From Harmothoe impar (taxonomy: Eukaryota > Annelida > Polychaeta > Phyllodocida > Polynoidae), in NCBI GenBank assembly GCA_947462335.1, contig OX381706.1:18266784-18330783 (forward strand): a stretch of DNA of 64,000 nucleotides. Reading direction: 5' to 3'. Positions 21,402 to 31,714 of the stretch are shown here, one piece after another. Within the stretch, counting starts at the first letter, position 1. The number at the start of each line of letters is the position of its first letter. The notes below the pieces were generated by a model. It saw only the letters and a program-made list of their open reading frames with translations, was not told where the DNA came from and did not search any database. Made by a program: the position numbers and the translations under genes.

Positions 21402-21450
21402 TTCTCGTCGGTTACCTCGGTAACACTGTCAGTGTTCCGCGAGGTAAAAT
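21402..21450 (-). repeat. DIRS inverted terminal repeat, right copy
   Basis: This is the 5' end of the element in its coding direction. Directly inside it lies the GCGCATGCGC-containing stretch shared with the small palindromic neighbour. Confidence 0.9.
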
Positions 21451-21774
21451 CCCGCGTATAACCGGCGGGTTATCCGCGAACCAAACCTCTAGTGCGGGTT
21501 ATACACTATTCCCAAACTCTAGGTGCGGGTTATACGAGGGTTTTTGAAAGTATAAAACAGTACTAAAATGGCAATTTTCAGACCCCAGGTGCGGGTTATA
21601 TGATTCTCCCAAAGTCGGGGTGCGGGTTATACGCGAGGTGCGGGTTATACGCGGGAATTTACGGTAGTTAAAATTTAAAGCATTTGATAAAAAAAACGCC
21701 CTTATAAGCCGACCCCCCTCTATGATTTATTCATTCTTAATTTTTTTTTTTTAGAGATAAAAATCCCATCTCAC

Positions 21775-21924
21775 CTGTTTAGCGGCCATACAGCGTATGT
21801 GGTCGTCGAAGACAAAGCGTGAGGCGAGGAGTGGCAGGGGGCGCGCGTGCATGTTCATGGAAGGCTTGTGGATGGTAATGTGAAGAGAGCGACTGTCGTC
21901 TTTATCCCCTGTCACCTCCACATC
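21775..21924 (-). CDS. CLEC16A: CLEC16A exon
   Basis: 150 nt, 50 codons, phase 0 at both ends. It encodes DSRSLHITIHKP, a variable Met/His-containing stretch, and DDHIRCMAAKQ, matching DSRALNITIHKP and SDHIRCIIAKQ. The acceptor is ACGTTGTAG and the donor GTGAGA. The intron that follows holds the DIRS element. Confidence 0.95.
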
Positions 21925-22121
21925 CTACAACGTAGAAAAAACAAAGCTAAGTTTATTTTCTTTTTCTTTTTTTGTCCCAGGCAATCGCTGCTGGTTAAGA
22001 CGCTTTGGCATTCGTCTTCGCAGAAAACGAAGCTAAAATGTGAGTTCACCGACTTATATAATGTTTTTTTCCATTCACCTATTTCAAACAGAGAAAGCAA
22101 TATCTCATTAATACTTCTCAA

Positions 22122-22180
22122 CCCTTTAGAGATGGCATGTCGTTAAAAGATGATATTTGTCTTTATGATGCGCCAATGCG

Positions 22181-22211
<31 letters not shown>

Positions 22212-22613
22212 AGTAACTTGTCGTCGGTGCCACATTGGTAGATCATGATGACCCTTCGGGAGTGTCTCAATCACTCAGGGTTGGTCTGATGCTTGAATGT
22301 AGCAGTGCAGAGTTGTTTTTTTTATTTTTTTATTTAGCACAAATCAGAATCATTTACATGATATTCATTCGATTTGTCACGAGTATTACTTCAGGAAACC
22401 TTGGCTTCATCATGGAGTGAATAATTAGTGTGATAAATTCATATTATGAATAATGGTAATATAGAGATATAGCATAGTGCTTTATAGGTATTAATAAAGA
22501 GTGTCAATATCTTTGTTAATGTGTCTCAAAAGCGCATGCCAGGGCTGTATTTATGCATCATGACGACCAAGCCCATGATGCATTAATGTATTATGCCGTC
22601 CTTAAAGGGTTGA
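22122..22613. mobile_element. Family A element split by a ~215-bp insertion
   Basis: Left part AACCCTTTAGAGATGGCATG to about 22313 and right part from GCCAGGGCTGTATTTATGC (22539) to CGTCCTTAAAGGGTTGA form one copy. The insert (about 22314-22535) starts with a T run and is A/T-rich. The first hairpin loop has expanded into a 31-base C run (22180-22210). Confidence 0.75.
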
Positions 22614-22769
22614 GTTATAAATTGATATATGTATACATGTGCGCTGACCTGTGACCAAAAGGGATTATCTAAACCACATGTCATGTGTTGAAATATTTAA
22701 AGAAAATCAAAAGTCGTACGGTTAAAACTTACATAACGGCAGTTTCTTTTTACTAAAGCGAATGGTTAC

Positions 22770-22884
22770 CTGTAAGAAACCGACGAATTTCACGACGCCC
22801 CAGCCGAGCCGACGAGTGTCTGGTTCAACAAGAATCAATTGAAGCAGGTCTATTACCAGGAATCGTCGTTCACGCTTGGTTTGC
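22770..22884 (-). CDS. CLEC16A: CLEC16A exon
   Basis: 115 nt. It encodes RRFLVIDLLQLILVEPD then RRLGWGVVKFVGFLQ; the vertebrate protein has QRFLAVDIYQMSLVEPD and SRLGWGVVKFAGLLQ. The acceptor is CTATTCCAG and the donor GTAACC. The reading frame stays open beyond the acceptor, but that part has no similarity. Confidence 0.95.
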
Positions 22885-23040
22885 CTGGAATAGAGAGCGA
22901 CATAACTCAGGTCAAGGTGACAGGTGAGCAAAGGGTGCTGGGACATACAGCTAGTGGTGGGAGCGAGCCACAGCAGCGCTACAGTGGGAGAGATGGAAAC
23001 TAAAGACAGCTGGATTGAAAGGATATAGCATGGTAGTTGG

Positions 23041-23345
23041 AGGCCTTATGCGGGCGTCCATTGCTTGATCTGGTACTGGCGAGATAAGCACTGATAACAG
23101 CGGTCACATAGGTACCAGCTGTTACATAATGGCCTGTAAGGATCCTGCAGTGAAGGCTAGGGAATTATCTCATTGGTTGATAATTCAAGCCGCTACATGC
23201 ATGTGAGCCACTAGCTGAATACATTTTAGACCAATGAGATGATTTCCCTTATTCACTGCGGAATTCATAGAGTGCCTTATGTTACAACTGGTACCCATTG
23301 TGATGGGTGCTTATCTTGCCGGTACCACAGAGTAGCATGTATCCT
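23041..23345. repeat. Family I repeat, two inverted halves
   Basis: GGCCTTATGCGGGCGTCCAT, GGTACTGGCGAGATAAGCAC and TCTCATTGGTTGATAATTCA on the left are mirrored by CAATGAGATGATTTCCCTTA and GTGCTTATCTTGCCGGTACC on the right. Confidence 0.65.
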
Positions 23346-23410
23346 ATACCGGTACCAGCTTAAGCTATGGCTGAACCCACAGGGCAATCAGCTTGACCCT
23401 TATAGAAGCT

Positions 23411-23820
23411 TACCGTAAATCACTGTGTATCAAAACCCGCATATCAGGTGTAACCCAGGGGTGAATCTAGTTGGGTTTTCAAAAAATATCTAGATTTTCC
23501 TCATGATAATTTGATCCGCTGCGACTCTTGCTGCGGCGGTTTTCCGTACTTTCGTGTTTGGTGCCCCCCCCCCTTTTTCAAATTCGTGGGTCCGCCCCTA
23601 TAACCATAGATATGAATAACCCGCACCTAGACTTTGAGAAAACTGTATAACCCGCACCTGGGGTTTGATTTTGGCTGCATCAATACTACAGTGCAGATAC
23701 AAAAACTCGTGTATAACCCAAATTTTGAGAAAATTGTACAACCTACACTGGAGGTTTGGTTCATGGATAGCCCTTGGGTTATCCAGGGAATTAAAGTACC
23801 GGGTAGTCATCAATATGCGG
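23411..23820. mobile_element. Family C relic, interrupted
   Basis: Left end TACCGTAAATCACTGTGTAT; from 23605 the family strings CCCGCACCTAGACTTTGAGA and CCCGCACCTGG resume. About 140 bp between (23462-23600, ending GGGTCCGCCCC) look like a different repeat. Confidence 0.5.
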
Positions 23821-23929
23821 ATCATATCATATGTATATGCGTGTAGCCGGTGGAATTATCAACCAATGAGATCACTCCCAGGCCTTAACTGCAGAATTCT
23901 TAGGGGGCATTATGTAACAGCTTGTACCC

Positions 23930-24635
23930 GTTGAATACTATTCGATGTGGACCTATCATTCAGAGCCGAAATCCATGCAAGAGCAGCAAAAGGGCACCAA
24001 ATGTCTGGTATAATCCGAAGGACCTTCACCCACCTCGACCACTTGTCATTCAAACGTCTGTTTATCGCCCTAGCAAGACCACATCTAGAGTATGGTGCTC
24101 CCATCTGGCAACAGTACAAGAAAGGAGACAAAGAACTCCTGGAAAAAGTCCAACGAAGAGCCACAAAACATCTCCCGGGCCTCAAAGATAAACCGTATGA
24201 CCAGCGACTAAGGGAACTACAACTACCTACACTGGCATTCGGACGTCTAAGGGGGGACATGATTGAAGTATATAAGTTGTTCAATAAGTACACTTACAAA
24301 ATAGAGGATGTTCTAAAATTGGATGGAAACCAAGGCAGAACCAGGGGCAACCAAAGGAAACTATTTAAGTCAGCGGGTCAACTCGAGAAAGTCAAGAATA
24401 GCTTCCCCTGGCGAGTGGTACACTCATGGAACAGCTTACCAAACGAAGTTGAACTGGCGGAGAATGTGAACATATTTAAGAACAGACTTGACAGGACATG
24501 GACAGAGCACCCACTCAAATTTGACTGGGAGTGGGAACCCCTACCTGGTCACGCATAACAGGACTAAAAGGAGCTGGAAAAAGTGGCGCATGAGCGCCAG
24601 CTTCCAGTAGTACCCTCAAGTACCCTTAAGTATTG
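23930..24635 (+). mobile_element. 5'-truncated LINE fragment
   Basis: Only the 3' end of a non-LTR retrotransposon is present. It encodes the C-terminal part of a reverse-transcriptase protein and a ~75-bp tail ending AAGTACCCTTAAGTATTG, with no poly(A). It lies antisense to CLEC16A and interrupts a family I repeat. Confidence 0.8.
23947..24558 (+). pseudogene. LINE reverse transcriptase C-terminal remnant
   Basis: 203 codons, open to a TAA stop. It contains RPHLEYGAPIW, LEKVQRRATK, LRELQLPTLAFGRLRGDMIE and WNSLPNEV, the usual order at the C-terminal end of CR1/Jockey-type RT proteins. The catalytic palm with the YADD box is absent, so this cannot act alone. The listed GTG is only where similarity starts after the truncation. 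Confidence 0.88.
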
Positions 24636-24971
24636 TGAGTGCTGCATCAGTGCTTATCTCGCCAGTTACCTGATCAAGCAATGGACGCCTGCATAAGGCA
24701 TTCGACTACCTCGGTATACATTGATTTATTTCATCTCTTAGTTGAGTGCCAATGTCAGTCCCACCACGCTACAATAGCAGCTGTAAATATAGGGTGGCAT
24801 CTCTGGGGTCGACAACCTGTTCCGCAAGTATACATGTAGTAAAAAAAAACCCTATTGTGTATGATCTATATTATGGTACACAGCATTGTATATGTATATA
24901 TATATATATGTATATGTATGTCCCGAGGTACTTAGTACCCGGTAGTTATGTGTCTACTTAGAAGAGGACTA

Positions 24972-25553
24972 CCATAAAACCTTGCGTATAGGCCGTGGCT
25001 CATACGCAAGTCAGATCGCCAGTGCGGCTTATAGGATCAGGACAAAGTCAGCGGGCGGCTTATACACAAGTATTTAAAGTGACATGGTCCGATGATTAGG
25101 GCTCAAAAATCAATTTAGTTAAAAATGAACAGAAATGTTTAGTATGGTCCCACTATATGTCCTACCTATTTTATTAACATTATTCCCCATTAATTTAGCC
25201 TAGAATTCAGTCAATTGTCAGTTTTATGCTCAATTTAAGACTTTTGGAGTGCACGCTATAATTCCCCCATTGACAATACACTGTGAAATACTGTACCTCG
25301 GCCATGTTGGACCCTCTAAATGGGCTCCTATTGGCCATAGATGACATTGTATTGTTCCCAATCCTCCAAATATGATATTGTACTAACATTTGGAACACAT
25401 TATGTTAGGTTTAAAAAATTTGAAAAAATCGGACCATGTCACTTTAAATGTATGCTTCAGTACTAAAGTTGCCATAATAAGACCTCGTATGAGGCTTATA
25501 AGATAGGAGATGCGACTAATATGCGAGTCATGCTGATACGCAAGGTTTTACGG
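24972..25553. mobile_element. Family B miniature element, complete, host of a nested element
   Basis: Ends CCATAAAACCTTGCGTAT and ATACGCAAGGTTTTACGG, flanked by TA on both sides. The interior has the family's GCGTATA and GGCTTATA strings. The middle is occupied by a second element (25073-25448). Confidence 0.85.
25073..25448. mobile_element. Miniature element nested in a family B copy
   Basis: 376 bp with inverted ends TTTAAAGTGACATGGTCCGA and its complement. No coding capacity; it carries a C/G-poor core. It is younger than the family B copy around it. Confidence 0.85.
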
Positions 25554-25782
25554 TAGACAAATATGTGCAAAATGAAAGTAGACTGGCTGCGTGCACAGAG
25601 AGGTCATCCCCGTCTACATCAGATAAAGCAGTGAGCAATGTTTGTAGCCAGATTCTTTTTTTTTATTAATAAATATTTCGATATGGTTGCTGGTCCCCTG
25701 TTATAGAACACACACTATCACTCACATACTATTAATTTATCATAAAAGACAAGAAAATGATAAAAAATAGTGGCATACTTAC

Positions 25783-25825
25783 TGGTCTCGCGTTATGACA
25801 GTGCATGCGATTAGGTCGCTATTAT
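25783..25825 (-). CDS. CLEC16A: CLEC16A micro-exon (43 nt)
   Basis: This exon is too short to show as an open frame. It was found by searching the intron for the missing NNSDLIACTVIT block of CLEC16A. Between the acceptor GTTTTTCAG and the donor GTAAGT it encodes NNSDLIACTVITRD and a split Gln codon. Entry phase (A|AT) and exit phase (CA|G) fit the exons on each side exactly. Confidence 0.94.
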
Positions 25826-25998
25826 CTGAAAAACAACAAATACAACCATTTTATTTGACTTTTCTTAATTTTCAAAACCATTTTCTTAATTTAATTACAT
25901 TTAACATGCGTATAACGGAGTCTGGTCTGGCTCAGTTCTTCAATTAGAAACGTACTTAGAAAATAGATGTCGATATGATCAAGACTATGATAAAGTGT

Positions 25999-26113
25999 TT
26001 TATCGCCATGATGCAATGAAGCACAGGAGTGATACACAATGTCTCAAGTGTCGTCATGATGCATGAATGCAGCACTGGCAAGTTACCAACTAGGCCTGCG
26101 CTGCATTCATCAA
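25999..26113. mobile_element. Family A fragment
   Basis: Keeps TATCGCCATGATGCA and the GCATGAATGCAGCACTGG half; termini absent. Confidence 0.5.
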
Positions 26114-26239
26114 GTATACCGCCCTAGGGATACCCTTGTTCCGCCACAACCCACCAGGGGGCGCTAGTAGCATATGCAGGCTTGAGCCGTGAGGTGGCAG
26201 CACACGTCGTGGGACATAGAGCTCATAGAAAACTATGGA

Positions 26240-26312
26240 ATGCAGAGCAAATTTGCTCCTTATAACAGTCTGCTCCTTGTATCCGTCCTCCTTATAACGA
26301 GATTCCACTTAT
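26240..26312. mobile_element. Family J right-end fragment
   Basis: CCTCCTTATAACGAGATT followed by CCACTT copies the right end of the complete copy at 4464. A reversed start, ACAGTAAAATCTCTTTCC, begins at 26322. Confidence 0.6.
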
Positions 26313-26442
26313 TACATGGTACAGTAAAATCTCTTTCCATACATTCCTATAGTAAAATAATCCTGTTTTAAAGAACTTTTTCAGATGTAAATTCTGAAAG
26401 GGTGTGTGTGACATGGGAAGGTGTCAAAGCGACCCCAAGAAG

Positions 26443-26830
26443 CCCGGGGGGGGGGGGGGGCGTTGTTTGAGACTAAGGGAGGTTCAAAGTGACTCCCCCG
26501 CCCCCAGGGCTTCTTGGGGGGCGGGGGGGGGGGGGGGGAGACTGGGGGAGGTTCAAAGCGACTCTTCCCCCCCCCCCCCCCCAGGGCTTCTTGAGCGGCG
26601 GGGGGGGGGGGGGGTAGGGTGAGACTAGGGGAGGTTCAAAGCGACTCCCCCCACCCCCAGGGCTTCTTGGAGCGGCAGGGGGGGAGGGTGAGTCCTGGGC
26701 AGTGATTCCCCCCCCCCCCCCAGTCCAGAGACTAGGTGAGGTTCAAAGCAACTCCCCCCGCCCCCAGGGCTTCTTGGAGCGGCAGGGGGGGGGGGGGGTG
26801 AGTCTTGGGCAGTGACCCCCCCCCCCCAGT
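26443..26830 (+). repeat. G/C homopolymer tandem repeat
   Basis: About five units of GGTTCAAAGCGACTC, a C run, AGGGCTTCTTGGAGCGGC and a G run. Homopolymer lengths here are likely to be uncertain in the assembly. Confidence 0.85.
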
Positions 26831-27402
26831 CCAAGTCCTAACTCCAACCCCTCCACCCCCAATCCCACACCCATCTAGATCTATACCCCCCCACACACAA
26901 CCTATTATATAACTGGTCCATATTGCCTAGTCTACTCCATATTTGTTGGTATCTCTAACATTATGAATTTCCCATTTTCAATATTCAGAAAATCGTTAAC
27001 TATTTAATGAAGTGTGTAATAATATGTCTACTCCTGTGTTGTTAATCTATATAATAGGGGGTGTATGAGTAATTTTCTGGCAGTATTAATTAAAAATGCT
27101 CAATTCGGATACTAAGAAATTCGTTTATAAAGAACTTTTTAACAAACCCAAAGCACTTCGTTGTAACAGAATTCTACTGGTTTTCTTTTTTTTTTTTGGG
27201 GGGGGGGCGGGGAATCACCCCGCCTGGACATGACTCCAGTGCACCCCCAAGCGACAGGGGGCGCCACGAGAGCGAGCATGCCACCACCTGGTGATTATTT
27301 TGGTCTCGGGTGACATATTAAAGATGGCGGCGGCCACACTGGGTAGCCTCTCTCCCGTATAACAACTAAAGGACACTCGTGCTGCAACAGGCTATACTCC
27401 TC

Positions 27403-27671
27403 TTAACACTTTAAGGTGGCATGTCGTCAAAAGATCATCTACGTCATGATGCACAAATGCATTAGTGCATCATGCCATCCCTTCCGGAGTCTCTCAACCC
27501 GTATGATCCTCATGATGTTTAAATGCAGTCCCGGCGAGTTATTTAACCGGTCTCTAGGGGAATGTGGTTGGCATACATAGCTTCGCCTGGATCGCCAGGG
27601 CTGCATTTAAGTATCATGTATCATGACGACCATGGGCATGATGCCTTCATGCATCATGCCATCCTTAAAGG
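27403..27671. mobile_element. Family A element with a 45-bp insert
   Basis: Ends ACACTTTAAGGTGGCATGTC and GCCATCCTTAAAGG. The second hairpin is interrupted at 27551-27594 by a sequence starting TCTCTAGGGGAATGTGGTTG, which recurs at 42822. Confidence 0.72.
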
Positions 27672-27684
27672 TGGTGCTACTTAC

Positions 27685-27805
27685 TGAGATCTAAGACGTC
27701 GTTGACTTTGACACATTCCTCCTGCTTCGTCAAGGGCAGGGACGTCTCCTCCTCCTGCCTCAGGGTGAGCGACAGGTGACGGAGCAGGAAGAACACCCGG
27801 ATAGC
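27685..27805 (-). CDS. CLEC16A: CLEC16A exon
   Basis: 121 nt. It encodes AIRVFFLLRHLSL, then ETSLPLTKQEE and VNDVLDL, colinear with the vertebrate AIRVFFMLRSLSL, ETQLPLTREED and TDDVLDL. The acceptor is GTTGTCTAG and the donor GTAAGT; the exit phase is 1 and the split codon is completed by the 43-nt exon at 25783. Confidence 0.95.
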
Positions 27806-29075
27806 CTAGACAACACAACACCATGATTAGTTGAGTTTTTTTTAAATACAAGATTAATTATTGTTAAGTACTGGAAGGGTCGTATTTAATGCGCCCATTG
27901 AATATAATGTGGCCGTATTCAATGGGCTAAGAAATAAGACAGTATTCACTTCAATGAAATACAATCTAAGTATTGTTAAAATTCTGAACGAATTGGTTGT
28001 TAATATTCTGCAACTTTTTATTATTGCTATCATTTTCCATATAGCCTGCAGTTGCAGCACAGAGGCAATATCATAATTCAATACACGTACAATACAATTT
28101 CACGTAGAAAATGTCCCGCCTTTCCCAGACCAAAAATGATGTCTGTCATATTGTCTGACTATATTCTCTTAAAAGTGACTGTTCCTACTGTTTTATTTTT
28201 CACTCGCATGGAAATTGGGCATGATGCACGATGTTCCGCTTGTATAGAAAGTGTCGGTTTGGACAATTTCATATGAACCTCAGTCGTATTAAATGCCGTT
28301 CTCACTGGCCTTTACACAAGTGGCTCAGGCTGGGTCCATATGAATGTCAGAGAAGAAATGTTAATATCCAAAGGTCTCATTCTATGAAAGTCAAATGTTA
28401 CTGTAGATTCTGTTGCCCTGTTATAAAATTGTCATGGTGAAAAACATCAAAACTTCACAATAACATCAAGGAGCCAGGACGAACCTAATTATCTCAATAC
28501 AAGGGTGTTGACTGACCGGTACGTGTTTTGTCAATTAATCCTACATAGTTTAATGGTATAATGTGCCTATAAAATGACCTTTTACTAAGTGAGTTTAAGC
28601 CTGGTACGTTTAACACATGTTAGTCTTGTGACAATTCTTTTGGCCATTGTCAAAAAAAAGGAGTCTTTCGTAGGACGAGAAAAGAGCGTCTGTCCACTCG
28701 CGATGCAACCTCGAAACTGAAGATTTCAAAACTTCAATGGCTGCGGTTGTCATGGCGCCGCACTCCTTATGACATCACTTGTGACATCACAAAGATTCAT
28801 CTCCCTAGTGACCAAGTGTAGCTTGGATACAGGTTGCTAGCAACAGTCTCACATGGAGATTGTTGGTAGTAACAGATGTAAATACATTTGTTTACGAAGG
28901 GTGTAGTGATATTATCAGCAGAGCCCGCAGAGCTGCAATAATGGGGGGGGGGGGGGGGGAATAAAAAATAAAGAAGGGAGAAAAATTGTCAAAAGCAGAT
29001 TAAGAAATGGAGATTAGGGGCACACTTGATCACTTTTGCAGTGAACGGTGAATAATTTATTTAAATGGTACATAC
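27806..29075. other. CLEC16A intron without bounded elements
   Basis: 1.27 kb with no element I can delimit. 28640-28850 is GC-richer and has TGACATCACTTGTGACATCA at 28770, a short direct repeat, followed by a G run at 28942-28960. Confidence 0.75.
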
Positions 29076-29204
29076 TCGTCGTGCCCGCTCGACCTCTCCG
29101 CAGGGTAGGCGCTTGTTGAAGTCGATGCCGGTGAGCGGGGTGCCGGTAGGGGGCAGCAGGATGGAGGCGTCCATCATCAGGTACTCCACATTCAGGGGAC
29201 GGTT
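29076..29204 (-). CDS. CLEC16A: CLEC16A exon
   Basis: 129 nt, 43 codons, phase 0 at both ends. It encodes NVEYLMMDASILLPPTGTPL then TGIDFNKRLPCGEVERARR, the best-conserved block of the protein's C-terminal domain. The acceptor is GTGTTGTAG and the donor GTATGT. Confidence 0.96.
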
Positions 29205-29531
29205 CTACAACACACACAACTCTAGTTAAGGTTGATCAATACTCTTAACTTTTCAGCCATAGAATTTCCTAATTTTTTGCCCAATGGTAGTTTAGATCAT
29301 TAAGAACTGGAAAATGTAAAAAAGATAGGGGGGTCCCGGGCTACTTTTTTTAATACAGATTTTTGAAAAAAAAGAAATATTTTCTATTTTTGGCAAAAGA
29401 TTTTGCTTGGAATTGTCCAATTTTTGGATATGGCTTAGTTTCTATGTACCGGTATATGGATCTAGTTCCTCATTATTAGCCTATTCTGACAATTTAAGCT
29501 ATATGCGCAGAGAGATGCGCAGGAGTCCATA

Positions 29532-30162
29532 CTGTAAACGTATATATTTTCGCGCAGCTAAACTTTCGCGCATCTGCCAAAGGGGGACATGTTCGCGCAT
29601 TTATATTTTCGCGCACCTGTGGCCACCACATCTTTAGCTTCATGTCATTTTTTACGGTTTTCAAATCAGACAATTATTAAGGATAGTACAGCCCAAAGAC
29701 CCGGAGCTTACCTGAATAGGGGAGCTTTCAAATTCCAAAATACATGTATTATGGTCAGTACAATGTATTACTACTGTGCCCACTACTCTGATACCCTATC
29801 CTGAACCCCCCCCCCCCATATGTATCTCTTTTATTTCTAAATGCTCCATGGTTATGCAAACTCCACAGCCTAGGTATTAATTACAAAATGAAAGGAAATA
29901 CTTAGGGCCTATTGTGGTGTGTAATATCACCAAGGAAGAAAAAGAAAAAATATGTTTATTCATGCTACTTGACAAATAAAGATCTCTGATTATTCAAGTA
30001 TCTATAACCATTATAGATACTAGTGGCAATATATAGTACTACATATCATTGGAAAGCTAATTTCATGGGCATAATTTTCGCGCACATCATAATTTCACGC
30101 ACCTAAGCATGTGCGCGAAAAACGCGAAAATATGTACTGAGCGAAAATTAATACGTTTACAG
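29532..30162. mobile_element. Family E miniature element
   Basis: 631 bp between TA dinucleotides, ends CTGTAAACGTATATATTTTC and TTAATACGTTTACAG. The arms carry repeated TTTCGCGCA strings (29548-29620 and 30076-30150). No coding capacity. Confidence 0.85.
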
Positions 30163-30187
30163 TAGTCAATGAGTAGCGATCAACCTT

Positions 30188-30490
30188 AAACCTTTAAGGA
30201 TGGCATGATGCCTTAATGCATCACAGCCTTGATGCATTACACACATGATGCATGACACACACACAACTCCAATTAAAGCTTTTAAGGACGGATGTCGCTA
30301 AAAGATTACACTTGTTGTCATGTAATGCACCAATGCAGCCCTGGTGAGTAATTGGTGTATCATGCTGACCCTTCGGGAGCGTATCTGGACCCCTTAGGGT
30401 CATCATGATGCTTTAATGCAGTTCTGGCGAGTTACTTGCCAGGGCTGCATTCATGCATCATGACGACTGGGGCATGATGCATTAAGGAAC
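30188..30490. mobile_element. Family A, two overlapping copies
   Basis: A short first part (CCTTTAAGGATGGCATGATG) is followed from 30278 by a fuller copy starting TTTTAAGGACGGATGTCGC and ending GCATGATGCATTAAGG. Confidence 0.65.
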
Positions 30491-30768
30491 TCTGAAATGA
30501 CCCTTCAGGCCACTTTTTTTTTGGGGGGGGGGGGTTGCGGGATTGCCGCAGTAGTATGAAAACCCCCACACTAAAAATAAAATTGTGAAACTCCACTTAA
30601 ATTCTATAATATATATGTCAGCTTTGTCAGTTTTTACTGTGTGTATATTGGACCAGAATTCAAGTTTTGAGGTAATGGTAGTAAAAACGTGAGAAATTCA
30701 ATTTAATTCTAAATTTTCATAATTTCGTTCTCTGAACCCAAATAAGAGAAATATTGTGGTCTTAAGAA

Positions 30769-30976
30769 CAGCATGTCACTAAAAGATGACATTTGTTATC
30801 ATGATGCAACAATGCAGCCCCGGCGAGTTACCTGGCGAGCCGGTGCTGCATTGGAGTATTATGCCGACCCTTCGGGGTATCTCAACCCAGTAGGGTCAGC
30901 ATGATGCTTGAATGCATTCATGCATCATGACAACCAAGGTAATGATGCATTAATGCATTATGCCATTCTTAAAGGG
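30769..30976. mobile_element. Family A element
   Basis: Left end CTTAAGAACAGCATGTCAC, right end CCATTCTTAAAGGG followed by TTAA. The hairpin centre GCCCCGGCGAGTTACC is asymmetrical. Confidence 0.8.
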
Positions 30977-31388
30977 TTAAGAGCCCATTACATAGACAAT
31001 GCTTTGAAGTCGTGACAGATGATAATGTGTTTTTGTCATGCGAGGATCGGGAAATGGTCAGAGATTAGCGTATTCGGGAACTCCAGGAAGGAAAAGTTGG
31101 GGAGATTATCACCTTATTGGGCGTGATGATAAACTTGGTAAGTACTACTCGAGATAGTGTTATGCAACCCATGGTTTGGGCTGTAAACATCTGATTAGAT
31201 ACCCCCTGGTAGAGATCAGGCTATTTTCCTTAACTGCTATTACATCCTATTTTGCTACTGTGTGAATTGAAGTGGTTTTCTCGATATAACTGAGTATCGG
31301 TAAGTTGTAATGCTACTGCATGCTGTGAAAAATCCAACTTCCTTGACCCTTTTCTATAACCTTTTTCTTTCTTCTTACAAATTCTTAC

Positions 31389-31439
31389 CTTCATTTCACG
31401 GTACTCATCCTCGAACATGTCCAGAAATATTTCCTCGCT
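31389..31439 (-). CDS. CLEC16A: CLEC16A short exon
   Basis: 51 nt, 17 codons, phase 0 at both ends. It encodes EEIFLDMFEDEYREMK, nearly identical to the vertebrate EDIFLDMFEDEYRSM. The acceptor is TTTTTCAG and the donor GTAAGA. It is separated from the upstream exon by an 8-kb intron that holds the assembly gap. Confidence 0.95.
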
Positions 31440-31714
31440 CTGAAAAAAAATTAAATGTAATTAAATTGCAATTGAGTCGCTAAGCAGAATTGAGATTTAA
31501 CGTAATTATTCCAATGAGATCTCATGAGATAAGAATCTAATTCTCTCTACCCTCCCCACACCCCCTTACCATAGTATAATCCTAAGCCATCAAAATTAAA
31601 ATGCATCCGACGTGACTTGATACCTCACCATTATCTACTCTATCTGTTATACATAGATACGTATAATGTAGATTATCTAATCTCCTTTAAAGCTTTATAA
31701 TATCCTCATTTACA

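Larger units (their letters stand above)
16306..21450 (-). mobile_element. DIRS-type retrotransposon, complete-looking
   Basis: About 5.1 kb lies between 49-bp inverted terminal repeats (16306-16354 and 21402-21450) that are identical as far as I can read. In element order it has a 5' leader, the gag-like frame, RT-RNase H, recombinase and a ~380-bp 3' region. Each terminal repeat contains the near-palindrome AACACTGACAGTGTT. There is no LTR and no clear target duplication, as expected for DIRS. It lies in a CLEC16A intron in the same transcriptional direction as the host gene. Confidence 0.9.
15866..21666. mobile_element. Family C miniature element split by the DIRS pair
   Basis: The left 11 bases (TACCGTAAATT, 15866-15876) and the right 216 bases (21451-21666, ending GGGAATTTACGGTA) join into a typical ~227-bp family C copy if the DIRS-related block is removed. 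The right part carries the usual internal strings such as GCGGGTTATACGCG. Confidence 0.7.
23844..24705. repeat. Family I repeat interrupted by the LINE
   Basis: Left piece (GGTGGAATTATCAACCAATG to about 23929) and right piece (GTGCTTATCTCGCCAG at 24653 to GGCGTCC complement GGACGCCTGCATAAGG) together match the family I layout seen at 23041-23340 and 5075-5215. Confidence 0.6.
25826..27684. other. CLEC16A intron
   Basis: Contains two family A copies, family J fragments and the G/C tandem repeat. 26831-27400 shows only a T/G homopolymer tract (27184-27212) and nothing else. Confidence 0.8.

Noticed and set aside
23947..24558. A host gene on the plus strand
   Set aside because: The residues are those of a LINE reverse-transcriptase C-terminus and the upstream part is missing.
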